DNA of 64,000 nt from assembly GCA_012862575.1 (NCBI GenBank), contig BLSF01000007.1, positions 372,001 through 436,000 on the forward strand, given 5' to 3'. Below are positions 47,005 to 56,486 of the stretch, one piece after another; position 1 is the stretch's first letter, and each line of letters starts with the position of its first letter. The notes under the pieces are model-generated. The model was not told the origin of the DNA. It searched no databases and saw only the letters and a list, made by a program, of their open reading frames with translations. The position numbers and the translations under genes are program-made. This stretch comes from Parietichytrium sp. I65-24A. Its lineage: Eukaryota > Sar > Bigyra > Thraustochytrida > Thraustochytriidae.

Positions 47005-49368
47005 TTAAGAAGCGCCGTACCTCTTCCTGAAGAGCGAGTCCTCAAAAGTGCGCATGACCTTAACCCACGGTGCCTCGACGACCATGAGCTCATCACCAGA
47101 AATTGCCTCTGCATGGATGATCGGATTGTATCTTGTAAGAGTGTTGAAACGGAGCTCACCGGACTCGTGGTCCTGAAGGGAGTGAGGCGCGTCACCAAAA
47201 TCCACCTTTGTGATGAAAGAGCGGCCCCACATCAGACAAACCTTTGGTTTGGACGGGTTGAAGCAAAGGCCAATCAAACTGTCCTTTTGTTTCAGCAAAG
47301 ACGAGTCAAGACGCTCGGTGTTTGTCTTGCTCCATTCGTCAAGTTGGTTCTCCTCGATGTCTATCAAGTAAAAAGTATTCGAAATTGTCGTGACGACAAG
47401 CACCGACTTCTTCTTGTCTGGCTGGAACGCAAAGGAAGTAAAAGAAGACCCTCCAAGCATAGAGGACGCAACCTCGCATTGGTGCTGAAACGTGTCCATC
47501 GAAAAGACACAGATGGTGCCACTATCGTCACCACTTGCGAGCCATTGCCCGTCAGGGCTGAACACTAGTTGAGTGATTGCCCCGCCTCCAACGAGCCCCG
47601 AAACGGACTCAGATTTCTTACGAAGCGCCTTGCAGATTTTGTCCCTCGCGTTGGATACTTGCTTGAAAGTGTGGACGTGCTCAAGTTTCATGTTCTTCTT
47701 CTTTCCGGTGACGCGAACTACTTCAATGGTTCCATCGGAAAGTGCGCAGGCTAGCATTTGACTGGACGGAGTAAAAGCGCAAGCCACCACAATTGCTGCG
47801 CCGCTGACTGCCAGCTGATGTTTCTTATCGTCGAATGCAAGTTTCTTGACGTCCACCACTTTGCCATTCTGTTGCTGTACAAAGAAGACGCGCAGACCCA
47901 CATCGTCTGCACAGGCGATAAATTGCCCATCCCGTGAAAGAGCGCTGCACCTGATCCCATGGCGTTCGCTGAAACGCATGACAAGGGCTTGTTCCTGTTC
48001 CTTTGGCTTCCAGAGCTCCAGGTGAAAGGATTGCCTCACAAGCATGAGATCTCCGCCCTCGCTCAGGCTGCAGACTGGGCGATGTAGAAAAGGGGCTACT
48101 TTCGTTGGCCGAGCCTTGGAAAAGCCTTGGATTGGGTACCACACGAGCTGGGTGTCATTGCCTCCCGAAACGAGGGTCTTTCCGTCGTCAACAACTACCA
48201 AGCCGCGCACGTCCTGCGAGTGAGGACGGTGGCTGTAGGTGTACACCCACTTTCCGCCGTTGTTGTTCGAGACGAACTGGAATTTGGCGACGCGAGAGTC
48301 AATACCAGAGCCGAACACAGTCTTGTTGTCCTTGGACGCAACGAGTGTCGTCACATCCGCACGATGCTCGTGGAAACTGGCAAGCAACGAGCCGGAATCG
48401 TCTCCCATCTGCCAAACGTGAATGTGGCCCTCGCTGTCTCCGGTAAATACCGACCCGTCGTTTAGAACGGCGAGAGACCATATGCAGATGGTGTCCGACT
48501 TTCCGTACGACTCGGTCGCCACTTCGGCGAGCACAAGTCCGGATTTAGTGTCCCACTTGCGCAGAAACCCGTCCAGGCCCCCACTGAAGAGAATGTGGCT
48601 CTCATCAGGATTTGTGTGCCATCGAACAGCCAGAATTCGGCCGTCTGGGACAGACTGCAGCGCTTTCTTGTACTCCAGGCCATAGCTCCGTCCTTCGAGT
48701 TTGTCAAAAAGACGGACGCGGCCATCCTCACACCCAAGCGCAACGAGCGTCTGTTCCTGATTAGCGTCCATGCTCCACACAGGTCCACCAAAAGATGTGG
48801 TCTGAGCGACGCGTTTCTGCTCGAGCAGGTCCACCTCAAACACATTTCCTTCCAAGTCAGCTCCAAAGAGTCTTGCGTTAAAGGCATGAGATTCTGCATC
48901 AGTGCTTCCGTCCATCATCCACGTCAAGGCCACCACGGACGCGCTCATATCCTCGTCAGCCTGCTCCTGCCCAGGCACGAAGAGCTGCTGCTGCCAGTTA
49001 CCACTCTCCACCTTCCAGACTTCAATGCTCCCTCCCTTTCTGGCCAATGCCACGCGTTTCGAGTCCGGGCTCGCAGCCAACGCAAAGATAGGCAGCGGGG
49101 CCCAGTCCACGAATCGGCATCTGTGCACCTGCGTGGTCTCCTTGCGCTTGGCGACAGAGCGTTTCGCATCGGCGGCGTCATTGCCGATCCTCTTGCGCTT
49201 CTTCGATTGCTGCTGCTGTTGTCCATTCTTGGCCTTGGCATTCTTCTCCGCCTCCTGCGCTTCGCCATTATGCTCTTGACCGTTCTGCTCAGCCTCCATA
49301 TCAGCTTCCATTTCCACTTCCACTTCAGCGCCCTGCTCTGCAGCAGCTGCTTTCCTGCGCGTGCGCAT
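47005..49368 (-). CDS. UTP4: UTP4 (cirhin) homologue, small-subunit processome WD40 protein
   Basis: This 787-residue protein has a basic/acidic low-complexity N-terminus (1-80, ending in KKRKR and KRKE nuclear-type signals) followed by tandem WD40 repeats. The domain opens VHRCRFVDWAPLPIFALAAS (about 81-100) then LARKGGSIEVWKVESG, a hallmark of UTP4. Further blades include FSGGLDGFLRKWDTKSG, VFTGDSEGHIHVWQMGDD and LASGDDSGTICVFSMD. UTP4 is part of the t-UTP/UtpA complex that binds the 5' external spacer of pre-rRNA in the nucleolus and starts 90S pre-ribosome assembly. The first in-frame ATG is 49368. A CT-rich tract (49490-49527; GAGAGACA on the sense strand) lies upstream. Confidence 0.9.
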   Translation of the reverse strand: MRTRRKAAAAEQGAEVEVEMEADMEAEQNGQEHNGEAQEAEKNAKAKNGQQQQQSKKRKRIGNDAADAKRSVAKRKETTQVHRCRFVDWAPLPIFALAASPDSKRVALARKGGSIEVWKVESGNWQQQLFVPGQEQADEDMSASVVALTWMMDGSTDAESHAFNARLFGADLEGNVFEVDLLEQKRVAQTTSFGGPVWSMDANQEQTLVALGCEDGRVRLFDKLEGRSYGLEYKKALQSVPDGRILAVRWHTNPDESHILFSGGLDGFLRKWDTKSGLVLAEVATESYGKSDTICIWSLAVLNDGSVFTGDSEGHIHVWQMGDDSGSLLASFHEHRADVTTLVASKDNKTVFGSGIDSRVAKFQFVSNNNGGKWVYTYSHRPHSQDVRGLVVVDDGKTLVSGGNDTQLVWYPIQGFSKARPTKVAPFLHRPVCSLSEGGDLMLVRQSFHLELWKPKEQEQALVMRFSERHGIRCSALSRDGQFIACADDVGLRVFFVQQQNGKVVDVKKLAFDDKKHQLAVSGAAIVVACAFTPSSQMLACALSDGTIEVVRVTGKKKNMKLEHVHTFKQVSNARDKICKALRKKSESVSGLVGGGAITQLVFSPDGQWLASGDDSGTICVFSMDTFQHQCEVASSMLGGSSFTSFAFQPDKKKSVLVVTTISNTFYLIDIEENQLDEWSKTNTERLDSSLLKQKDSLIGLCFNPSKPKVCLMWGRSFITKVDFGDAPHSLQDHESGELRFNTLTRYNPIIHAEAISGDELMVVEAPWVKVMRTFEDSLFRKRYGAS

Positions 49369-50292
49369 CTCCAAAAACACTTTTGCGCTTTTCGATCCTC
49401 CCAAAAACAAACAAGTGCAGTCTCTTGCAACCTGCGATTTCCTTATCGGTCACTCTCTTGTCTGTCCTCTTTCGCGCTGCCAAAACGCTTCCTCTCTGTC
49501 TCTCTCTGTCTCTCTCTTGCTGTCAATGAGTGTACTTGGGTCAACTCGGGTTGACTGGTTGCTGTGATTTGCTGTGGCGTTTACCACTCACTTACTCACT
49601 TAGTCAACTCACTCATCGAATATCGCTGGTGGGAACCGGGAAAGTGGGTTCCAGGACGGGTTCTCCGTGGCGCGAATTCGCTGTTTTCCGCACGGAGATG
49701 TCGCGTATGAATGGGTCTTCTTGTAGGTGATTGGGAAAATCTGTGTTTGGAAAAGATGTGCAAAATGGCAAGATGGTGCGGATTTATCCCAGCCAGCCAT
49801 TTTGGGAACAGATCAGTGTTCCAAGTAATGAGTTCCGCAATAAGGTTAGAGGTTTACATAGGCGATACTCTTATGAATTCTTGTAATAACAGCAAATGCG
49901 TTCATTGGCGTCGATTCGAAGCAAGTTCGAGTTCTGGCAGCCTCAAAACACTCAAAACCCATAGGTTATTGTCATGTGCTCATTCCAAAGCTATCAATGG
50001 GAAGCAAAAAATACAGAGGCAGGGAGATCTAAAAGCGAATATCAAAAGCTGAGAGAAATCGACTATCTTTGCACAGCGTCGTCTGCGTTTCGTGGTCAAA
50101 TGTCGAAGAGCTCGTCGCCTCGTCTAGTGTTTGCGATAGACACAAAGTAGGAGTCCAACGGTAAACTTTGACGAAGCGAGGTTGAGACTACCTTCTTCGA
50201 GCTCATGTTTGCGCAAGTGATGACTTTGGGAGGACAAGGTCTTGCGACGAGAAAGAGTTTGCGGCAAAGGACCCCATCTAGATCGACGAAGA
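49369..50292. promoter_or_regulatory. Divergent promoter region, UTP4 / ARF-like genes
   Basis: About 0.92 kb between two ATGs. A TCTCTCTG-type tract (49490-49527) lies on the UTP4 side. Nothing else stands out. Confidence 0.45.
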
Positions 50293-50883
50293 ATGGGCGC
50301 GCGTTCGACCAAGCTCAACTCGAGGAGCACGCAGGCGAATGTGCTCTTTCTTGGGCTCGAAGGTGTTGGCAAGACGAGCATCCTGCACAAACTCTCGCAA
50401 GGCCACGCACACAGCTCACACCACAATGTGCCGACGATGGGCAACTCCACGGTCACGCTCTCGGTGCTCGGATTCAAACTAGTGTGCATTGATCTCGGCG
50501 GTTCTGTGCAGAGTCAGTCCGTGTGGGAAAAGTATTACGCGAGAGCACATCTCGTCGTGTTCGTGGTGGACAGCACTGATCGCAAACACTTGGAGCGAGC
50601 AGGAAACGTTCTGCAAGGGCTGCTGGAAAACACCAAGCTATCTGGTGTCCCGATTCTGTTGCTTGCCAACAAACAAGACCTGTACGGTTCTATTTCAAGC
50701 ACCGAAATGTCAAATGGACTGAATTGCTCTCAAATACGTGGCCGCCTCTGGCAAATACAGCACACATCAGCAAAAACTGGAGAGGGGCTCCACGCCGCGT
50801 TCGACTGGGTAGCGCGCACTCTTGCTGAGCGGAGCCTGACGCAAAAGGAACTCAAAAGAATTGCATTCCACGCAGACAAATGA
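50293..50883 (+). CDS. ARF-like small GTPase with altered switch 2
   Basis: This 196-residue GTPase starts MGARSTKLNS, so Gly2 could be myristoylated. The frame is open upstream, but this ATG matches ARF N-termini. It has the P-loop GLEGVGKTS (21-29), switch-1 PTMG (47-50, Thr48), NKQD (126-129) and SAK (159-161). Switch 2 is unusual: the ARF motif WDxGGQ reads IDLGGS, so Trp66 is Ile and the catalytic Gln71 is Ser. In ARF proteins loss of this Gln strongly reduces GTP hydrolysis. It is an ARL rather than ARF1 or SAR1; the subtype (ARL1-8) is not clear. ARLs act in membrane or ciliary traffic. It faces the PLPP6-like gene tail-to-tail. Confidence 0.88.
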   Translation: MGARSTKLNSRSTQANVLFLGLEGVGKTSILHKLSQGHAHSSHHNVPTMGNSTVTLSVLGFKLVCIDLGGSVQSQSVWEKYYARAHLVVFVVDSTDRKHLERAGNVLQGLLENTKLSGVPILLLANKQDLYGSISSTEMSNGLNCSQIRGRLWQIQHTSAKTGEGLHAAFDWVARTLAERSLTQKELKRIAFHADK

Positions 50884-51321
50884 CCTGTCGAATTCCTGTA
50901 CATATTAAAATGCTGTGTTTGGTTAACGAATGTTGTCAAAATTTCTTTTGGTCGCTTTCAGACTCAATCATTTTTGCTTGCTATTTGGAATATATACTGT
51001 ACAGAAACAACTTTTGCTCTCGACACAACACATCGAGAAGGCAATTGTTCAAGCTCCCGTGCAACTACTTTTGCAAAGCACAAATTGAGTATGAAAACAC
51101 GTGCTTTGAAAGCAACAAGGACAAAAAAATCGAGGGATGCATATTTGATTTCCTTGCGCTCCTTTAGTCACAAACATGTGAAACGAAGGGCCCTTAGAGA
51201 GAACGGCGATAATGGACAAAAGAAGAATGTAAAAATGGCAAGCAGAAATTCTGCACCGCGCATATGTAGAAATGGAAAAGAGCACGCACGCTTCTTACGC
51301 AGCGCACAGCACATGGAGCGC
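50884..51321. other. Convergent 3' intergenic region
   Basis: These 438 nt lie between two stop codons. The sequence is AT-rich with short open frames only. No gene is seen. Confidence 0.45.
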
Positions 51322-52287
51322 TTACCAAGACTTGCACTGCCACGCGTCGTCAACAAAGATGTGGCTGAATCTACCAAACAAACACTCCTCTGGTGACTCG
51401 CGAAACTTTACGAGAATGATATACAGCGCACTCGAGTAGAACGAGAAGAATGTGAACGCGCCAGCCCACACGGCCGCACGGCTCAGTTTGGGGCTCGCTG
51501 TTGCTGAGAGCACCGAATCCCGGATCAATGGGCCCAACAACAAGAACCAAACCTGGATAGCGACGCTGACTCCGGAGACAATCTTCACTACGGCTCGATC
51601 GTGATCCTCCATTTCCACCTCAGTATGGTAACTGAGAGCCATGCCAACCATTGCGCCGACAATTACGTCCACCGGATGATGGCGACCCGCGGCCACGCGG
51701 GACACACCGACGCATGTTGCCCATAAGACCAAAAGAGCTTTAAGCTCGGGGCTGAGCCCGATGACGATGTTTGCATGAGCGCCACTGAGCAACCAAGTGG
51801 CGATGTAAAATGCTCGGATGGTGTGGCCGGACGGAAAAGAGTACCACTCGCCCCACACGCAAAAGTATTTTGTATTTTGACGTCTGCAGGTTGGGCGAGG
51901 TCTTTGAAAGAAGAGCTTCATGAGCTGCTCGACGGTAGCACAGAGAGCCATGGCGCCAAAAAGGTCCAAAAGTAGCTCCATCTCGCAAGTTACCTTCTTG
52001 CACGTCATGCCGAGTGGCCCGCCATGGGGAAGGGTCAACACAGACGCCATGAGCACGGGCAGAATGAACCAGATCGCTTCGTCGCCGGATACGCTCACAA
52101 TGGTGCCAATCACCTTGAGCGGCCTCACATTTTGAAAGAGGTCGTACAACTTGGCCGCGAGCTTCTCATCAAAGTCCCAGAACTGGGTCTCTAGCATGGA
52201 AAGGTCAATCTTGTCCTTGGACTCCTTCCTGTCGAGCACTTGCTTTGAGCTCGAGGTGGAGCCCGTTGCGCGTTTCACGGCAGCCAT
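51322..52287 (-). CDS. PAP2-type lipid phosphatase, PLPP6-like
   Basis: This 321-residue membrane protein starts at the first ATG (CAAAACAATGG context). It carries all three PAP2 signature motifs: KLFFQRPRP (124-132), SFPSGHT (around 150-156, with the catalytic His of PSGH) and SRVAAGRHHPVDV (196-208). Six hydrophobic segments surround them. Layout and motif sequences are closest to PLPP6 and PLPP7, the former a polyisoprenyl (presqualene, farnesyl) diphosphate phosphatase of the ER and nuclear envelope. It therefore probably dephosphorylates a lipid mono- or diphosphate; substrate choice is inferred. The N-terminus is cytosolic, charged and Ser-rich. Confidence 0.88.
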   Translation of the reverse strand: MAAVKRATGSTSSSKQVLDRKESKDKIDLSMLETQFWDFDEKLAAKLYDLFQNVRPLKVIGTIVSVSGDEAIWFILPVLMASVLTLPHGGPLGMTCKKVTCEMELLLDLFGAMALCATVEQLMKLFFQRPRPTCRRQNTKYFCVWGEWYSFPSGHTIRAFYIATWLLSGAHANIVIGLSPELKALLVLWATCVGVSRVAAGRHHPVDVIVGAMVGMALSYHTEVEMEDHDRAVVKIVSGVSVAIQVWFLLLGPLIRDSVLSATASPKLSRAAVWAGAFTFFSFYSSALYIILVKFRESPEECLFGRFSHIFVDDAWQCKSW

Positions 52288-53192
52288 TGTTTTGGCTCGC
52301 TTGTACCTCAGCGTCAATACGAACTTTCAGAGAACCCGGGTCTGACGCCCAGAGCTTCTCTAGCGATATTGGCTTTGCTGCTTCTGCTTTTGTAGTCCAG
52401 CTCTGTGTAATGCGACGAGAGGAGAGCTGTAGTTTCAGACCTCGATAATCCGTGTCGCCCAGTTCAGCACTGCTTCACCACAGACAAACAGACAGACAAA
52501 CAGACAAACAGCGCCCACAGCTTCAGCAGAAACCTAGGAGTGAACCGCTTCACTCCTTACTCCCTGGGAGGCAGCGTCTTGTTGCTCAGCGTGCTCGCGC
52601 GACGGGTCGCGAACCTCGATGAGACAGCGCTGCTGTTTGGCTTCAAATGGGCCGATCGCACGATCGATTCGCGATCTGAAACTAAGCTTATCCGAACGTG
52701 CGTGCCGACGCTCTCTCTCATCAGTGCGTATTCAGCGCTCTTTCTCCCATACATGCCCTACAGGCCTACTTGCCTTCCTACCTCGCTGCTTGCACCTCCG
52801 CATAGCTCGAGCATAGCACACAGTCACACTACCCGCCGTCTCTATCGCTCGTGTAGGTCTGAGGTTTTGTATGAGCGTTGGACTGGAGAGAGAAGCACTG
52901 CGTAGCCGAGCTAGGCGTTGATACTCTGCGTCCTGCCTTTCGGTGCCAACTGCTCACGCCTCCGAAGCATGTCGTTCGTTGAATAACGCACAAACTTTGG
53001 AAAATACACTCAAATCAAGCTCATGTGTTGCCAGAGACGGACGAGGTGGGGGACCTGTTCTTCCTCGTCTACCATGTTCATTGAGTGAACAATTTACATC
53101 ACTCTGCAGAGCGAGCGACGACGCATCGCGGTTTCGAAAGTCTAATAGAGATAACAGTGACTCGGTAACTGAGGCAGGCGTTTCGTTCGTTT

Positions 53193-53223
53193 CGTCATGA
53201 TAGTCATGATTATGATCATGACG
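53193..53223. repeat. 9-bp perfect inverted repeat
   Basis: CGTCATGAT (53193-53201) and its exact complement ATCATGACG (53215-53223) flank a 13-nt spacer that itself contains GTCATGAT. It could form a hairpin or a dimer-binding site. Confidence 0.7.
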
Positions 53224-53647
53224 TCAGGCCTAGCACCAGCACTGGCGTACTCACAGTCAATTCCGTGTTGCAATGTTGCTATCTGTTGCTATCTGTTGCT
53301 TGTTGTTGCCTGTTGCGAGCTACGCTCTCAGTAGGTGTGTTCATCCCTCGCTCCAACCTCCTCCTCTCCCGTTTCTCTCTCTGTCTCTGTCTCTGTCTTT
53401 TCTTAGCTTCTCTACGCTAGCTGAGAGACAGAGACAGTGTCCTACGGCGATGCTCTGCTCCTCTGTTGTGCACGCTTTGTGCCACCCTCCCCAACAGCCA
53501 GACGTCGGTACTGTCGATACTGTCTGTACCACTTTATTCTTCTATTTTGGGATTTTGTAGCGGCTACAAAAGTGGAGCGATCGCATTGTAGGCTCACAAG
53601 ACTCCATCGACAAGTTGCCCGTCGACTCATTGCCACTCAGCGACATA

Positions 53648-53648
53648 A

Positions 53649-53677
<29 letters not shown>
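53648..53677. repeat. GA dinucleotide microsatellite
   Basis: About fourteen GA units in the long divergent region. Confidence 0.9.
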
Positions 53678-53679
<2 letters not shown>

Positions 53680-54480
53680 TCAAGGACAACTAGTCGGTTC
53701 ACATCGAAAGAATTTTCTTCTACGCAGACATGCGCAGAATATCGCCAAGGGGGATAGTCCGCAATGTTGCATGATGCACACCGCCTGAACTTGCCAAACT
53801 GGAAGAACTGCAAGGCTTGCTTTGTTGCCTTGACTATTGGGATCCCGTGGGCTCGCGGTAAGCCAGCCAGCCAACAAACCAGCGTCGCGCTGCACAGGGC
53901 ACCACACACATGCCCACAATGCCCACGCTAACTTGGTTGGCTGTAGCTTCTGTTGCTGGATGTTGCTGGTGATGGATAAATAGTCCGTCCGTCCATCGAC
54001 ACACTTTCTCTCGCCAGGCGAGTGAGCGCCATTTGGAACGGCTGAGCTGGCTGAGGAGCCAAGAACCAGACCCAAAACAAAACGGTGTGCACAGCAAGTA
54101 CGTACAAGTACCATGAAAGTCAAGAAAGTGCTTGCTGGCATTCTGACAGTGGAAATTGGAAGAAAAGGATTGCAGCAGTGAAGCCGCTGCGCGCGACGAC
54201 AGTGGCAGTTTTGGCGATAACTTCGCCGTGCATGTGCGTGTGTGTGTGTTTGGTGAATGAAAGTCGGTTGATTGTGCTGACAGTGAGTTCAAAATTTTTG
54301 ATTGCCATCTGCGTCGGGAAGGGGACGCCAGTTCTGCTCGTGTCATTCATCTCGTGCCATCAGCTCAGTGACTTCTTTCTTCTCCCTCATGCCGCGCCAT
54401 GCCATCCATGCATCCATGCTAGTCCTCGACGAAGCACTCGCTTGATCGCGAACTGCTCGGCGGGTTTCTGCTCCAAAGTT

Positions 54481-54532
54481 GATGGATCGATTGATTGATT
54501 CATCGATTGATTGATTAATTGATTGATTGATC
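54481..54532. repeat. GATT tetranucleotide microsatellite
   Basis: About a dozen imperfect GATT/GATC/AATT units. Confidence 0.85.
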
Positions 54533-54993
54533 TTGGAAGATTTGATGGTTTCATTGCACCTTCGGTGACGGGCGACATGGTCTCGCGGGATGGACAGACA
54601 GACACACAGACAGACGAGCTGCTTGCGCGTTCAAGCAAAGCTGTCAGAGCCGCAGTCAGACCTCAACACCTGCGTGAAGCTTCAGCCACGATGAGAGCCC
54701 AACATCGACCCAAGTCCAAACAAGAGACTGCCAAGAGCTGACTGTACGTATCTGTACGTGCACGTGTACCAGCAAGGGCCAAGGCAGCCAAGGCGGTGCA
54801 ACGTGGCCTGTCTAGCCTGCGCGTAGGTGTTGACGCTACGCTGGTGGACCAACTCACACGTACAGCTCGAGCTAGCTTAGCTCGTAGCTCGAGTAGTCGC
54901 AGCAGAGAAAGTGTGAGTCATGGCGCACTTGGTGTGAGCTGTCCAACGCAAGTTGGAGGAGCGGAGGAGAGGTTGCACTGTACGCTGGATAAG

Positions 54994-55929
54994 ATGGAGA
55001 AGGCTGCGGGAATCGGCGCGAACGACAAGGTGGGCGGAGGCATATTCGAGAGCCAGGATGAGTTTGTGCACGTGGTGCAGAGCAAGGCGGCCAAAGTGCT
55101 GTGAGTGTCAACTGGGTGGTGTGCCGAGAATGCTGAAGAGATGCTCCCTGCGTGGGTTGGGTGAATGGAACAGTAATGAATGCTGACCAATGAGTTGATC
55201 GTCGTTTTTAAAACTCTCTCGCAAGCGAAACAGGTTAACAAAGCTCAGGGAGAAGGAGTCTGATGCCCGCACATTCTCGCAGTATGTGGATCGAGGTAAG
55301 CGACTGCTGGCCTTGGCATGTGTTCGGTTGATTGCCCGATATTGATCCTCGTTGCTAACCATAGGTTGCGCGCGTACATGTCTACAGCCTGTCATCTTCT
55401 CGCGGAGGAAGGCATCAGCCAGGACCACGTAGTGACCAAGCGAACAATCACTACCCCATGCGGAGAGTGTGACGGATTCTTTGCCCCTGACTACACTGAA
55501 ATTTGTGCTGTGAGCATTATGCGTTCTGGAGATCTTGTGCTCGAAGCTCTGAGAAGACTCGAGCCAGGAATCGCCGTCGGGAAAATTTTGATCCAGAGAG
55601 ACGAGGAGGATCCGGAAAAGAAACCGCAATTATTCTACCAAAAGCTACCAAAAGCATTCTCCAATTACAAGGTCTTCCTTGTGGATCCAATGCTGGCGAC
55701 TGGCGGCAGCGCCCTGAAAGCCGTAGAGGTCCTCATTGATGCCGGCGCGCTGGAGGAGAATATCACTTTTCTCAACATGATTGCTTGCCCCGAAGGCATT
55801 CAGGCTATGCGATCCGCTTATCCAAAGGTTCACATCGTGACCCTGGCAATCGACGAGAAGCTCAATGACGACAAGTACATTGTTCCTGGCATTGGCGATT
55901 GTGGTGATCGCGCCCTGCGAACGATCTAA
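54994..55929 (+). CDS. Uracil phosphoribosyltransferase, three exons
   Basis: Exons are 54994-55100, 55234-55295 and 55388-55929. Together they give 236 residues, normal for the family. Exon 1 (MEKAAGIGANDK to SKAAKVL) joins exon 2 (LTKLREKESDARTFSQYVDR), which joins exon 3 at ACHLLAEEGIS. This aligns cleanly with the FADR-IIRLLVEEGL region of eukaryotic UPRTs. Conserved sites are SIMRSGD, KILIQRDEE, the PRPP loop VDPMLATGGSA and the C-terminal uracil-binding PGIGDCGDR. The enzyme makes UMP from uracil and PRPP in pyrimidine salvage. An ATG at 55318 opens the same frame inside intron 2 but would drop conserved sequence. Compared with YIVPGLGDFGDR the motif has Cys for Phe. No uridine kinase domain is fused. 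Confidence 0.9.
55101..55233 (+). other. Intron 1 of the UPRT gene
   Basis: A 133-nt intron with donor GTGAGT, a GCTGAC branch-like site near 55183 and acceptor GAAACAG. Phase 2. Confidence 0.8.
55296..55387 (+). other. Intron 2 of the UPRT gene
   Basis: A 92-nt intron with donor GTAAGC, branch-like GCTAAC near 55356 and acceptor TCTACAG. An alternative AG at 55364 would break the frame, whereas the chosen one keeps it and restores the family alignment. Confidence 0.8.
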
Positions 55930-56486
55930 AACGTGTAGGAGTGCCACTCGATTCCGAAGAGGCCTTTTTGTCTTTCTTTCTCTCTGTCTTTGCTCGTGGC
56001 TGCACACCTCGATTTTGCGCACCTACTGCTTTTGTCGTCTCTTACTTCTTCAGTTGGCGTGTACATTTCCCATACAAGTCAGATGGCGTACTGTACGATG
56101 ACCAGCTTATAATCGCATGAAAGTCGAAACAAACTATCTCATTTTGTCTCTTGCTAGCTAGAGTAGAGCTAGCCCAGGAAATTTTCTCACGCGAGCATCC
56201 CGCAGCAGCGATGGGACTGGGCGTCGCTTTGTCGAGCTGCTTGCACTCCATGACCAGACACTTCACTCTCTACGCGTCGAATAAGCTTTTTTCTCCTGCT
56301 CATGGTTTTACGACCGAAAGTTCAGGCAGGCGTCACAACAATAGGAACATATGTCTATATTTACTCACAAAAAAAAGGTCAACTATGGTTTTGCTTCCAG
56401 AGCAGAGATTGCATCGGTCTGTTTGCGGTTGTTTGTTTTAGAGTTCAAGGGAAAGAGCAGCGGCTTTCGCCCGCTCATTCGCCTTT
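55930..56486. other. Convergent 3' intergenic region
   Basis: These 557 nt lie between the UPRT and ATP-grasp stop codons. No gene or clear repeat is seen. Confidence 0.45.

Larger units (their letters stand above)
52288..54993. promoter_or_regulatory. 2.7 kb divergent region, PLPP6-like / UPRT genes
   Basis: No supported gene. It holds an ACAGACAA repeat near 52485-52510, an inverted repeat (53193-53223), a GTTGCTATCT doublet near 53272-53297, GA and GATT microsatellites (53648-53677, 54481-54532) and a CAGACAGA run near 54595-54617. Confidence 0.5.

Noticed and set aside
52288-52317. A longer N-terminus for the PLPP6-like protein
   Set aside because: The extension begins with TTG, not ATG. 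The first ATG at 52287 has a good context. The same reasoning moved the starts of the coiled-coil, surface-protein, UTP4, small basic and 1018-residue genes to their first ATG.
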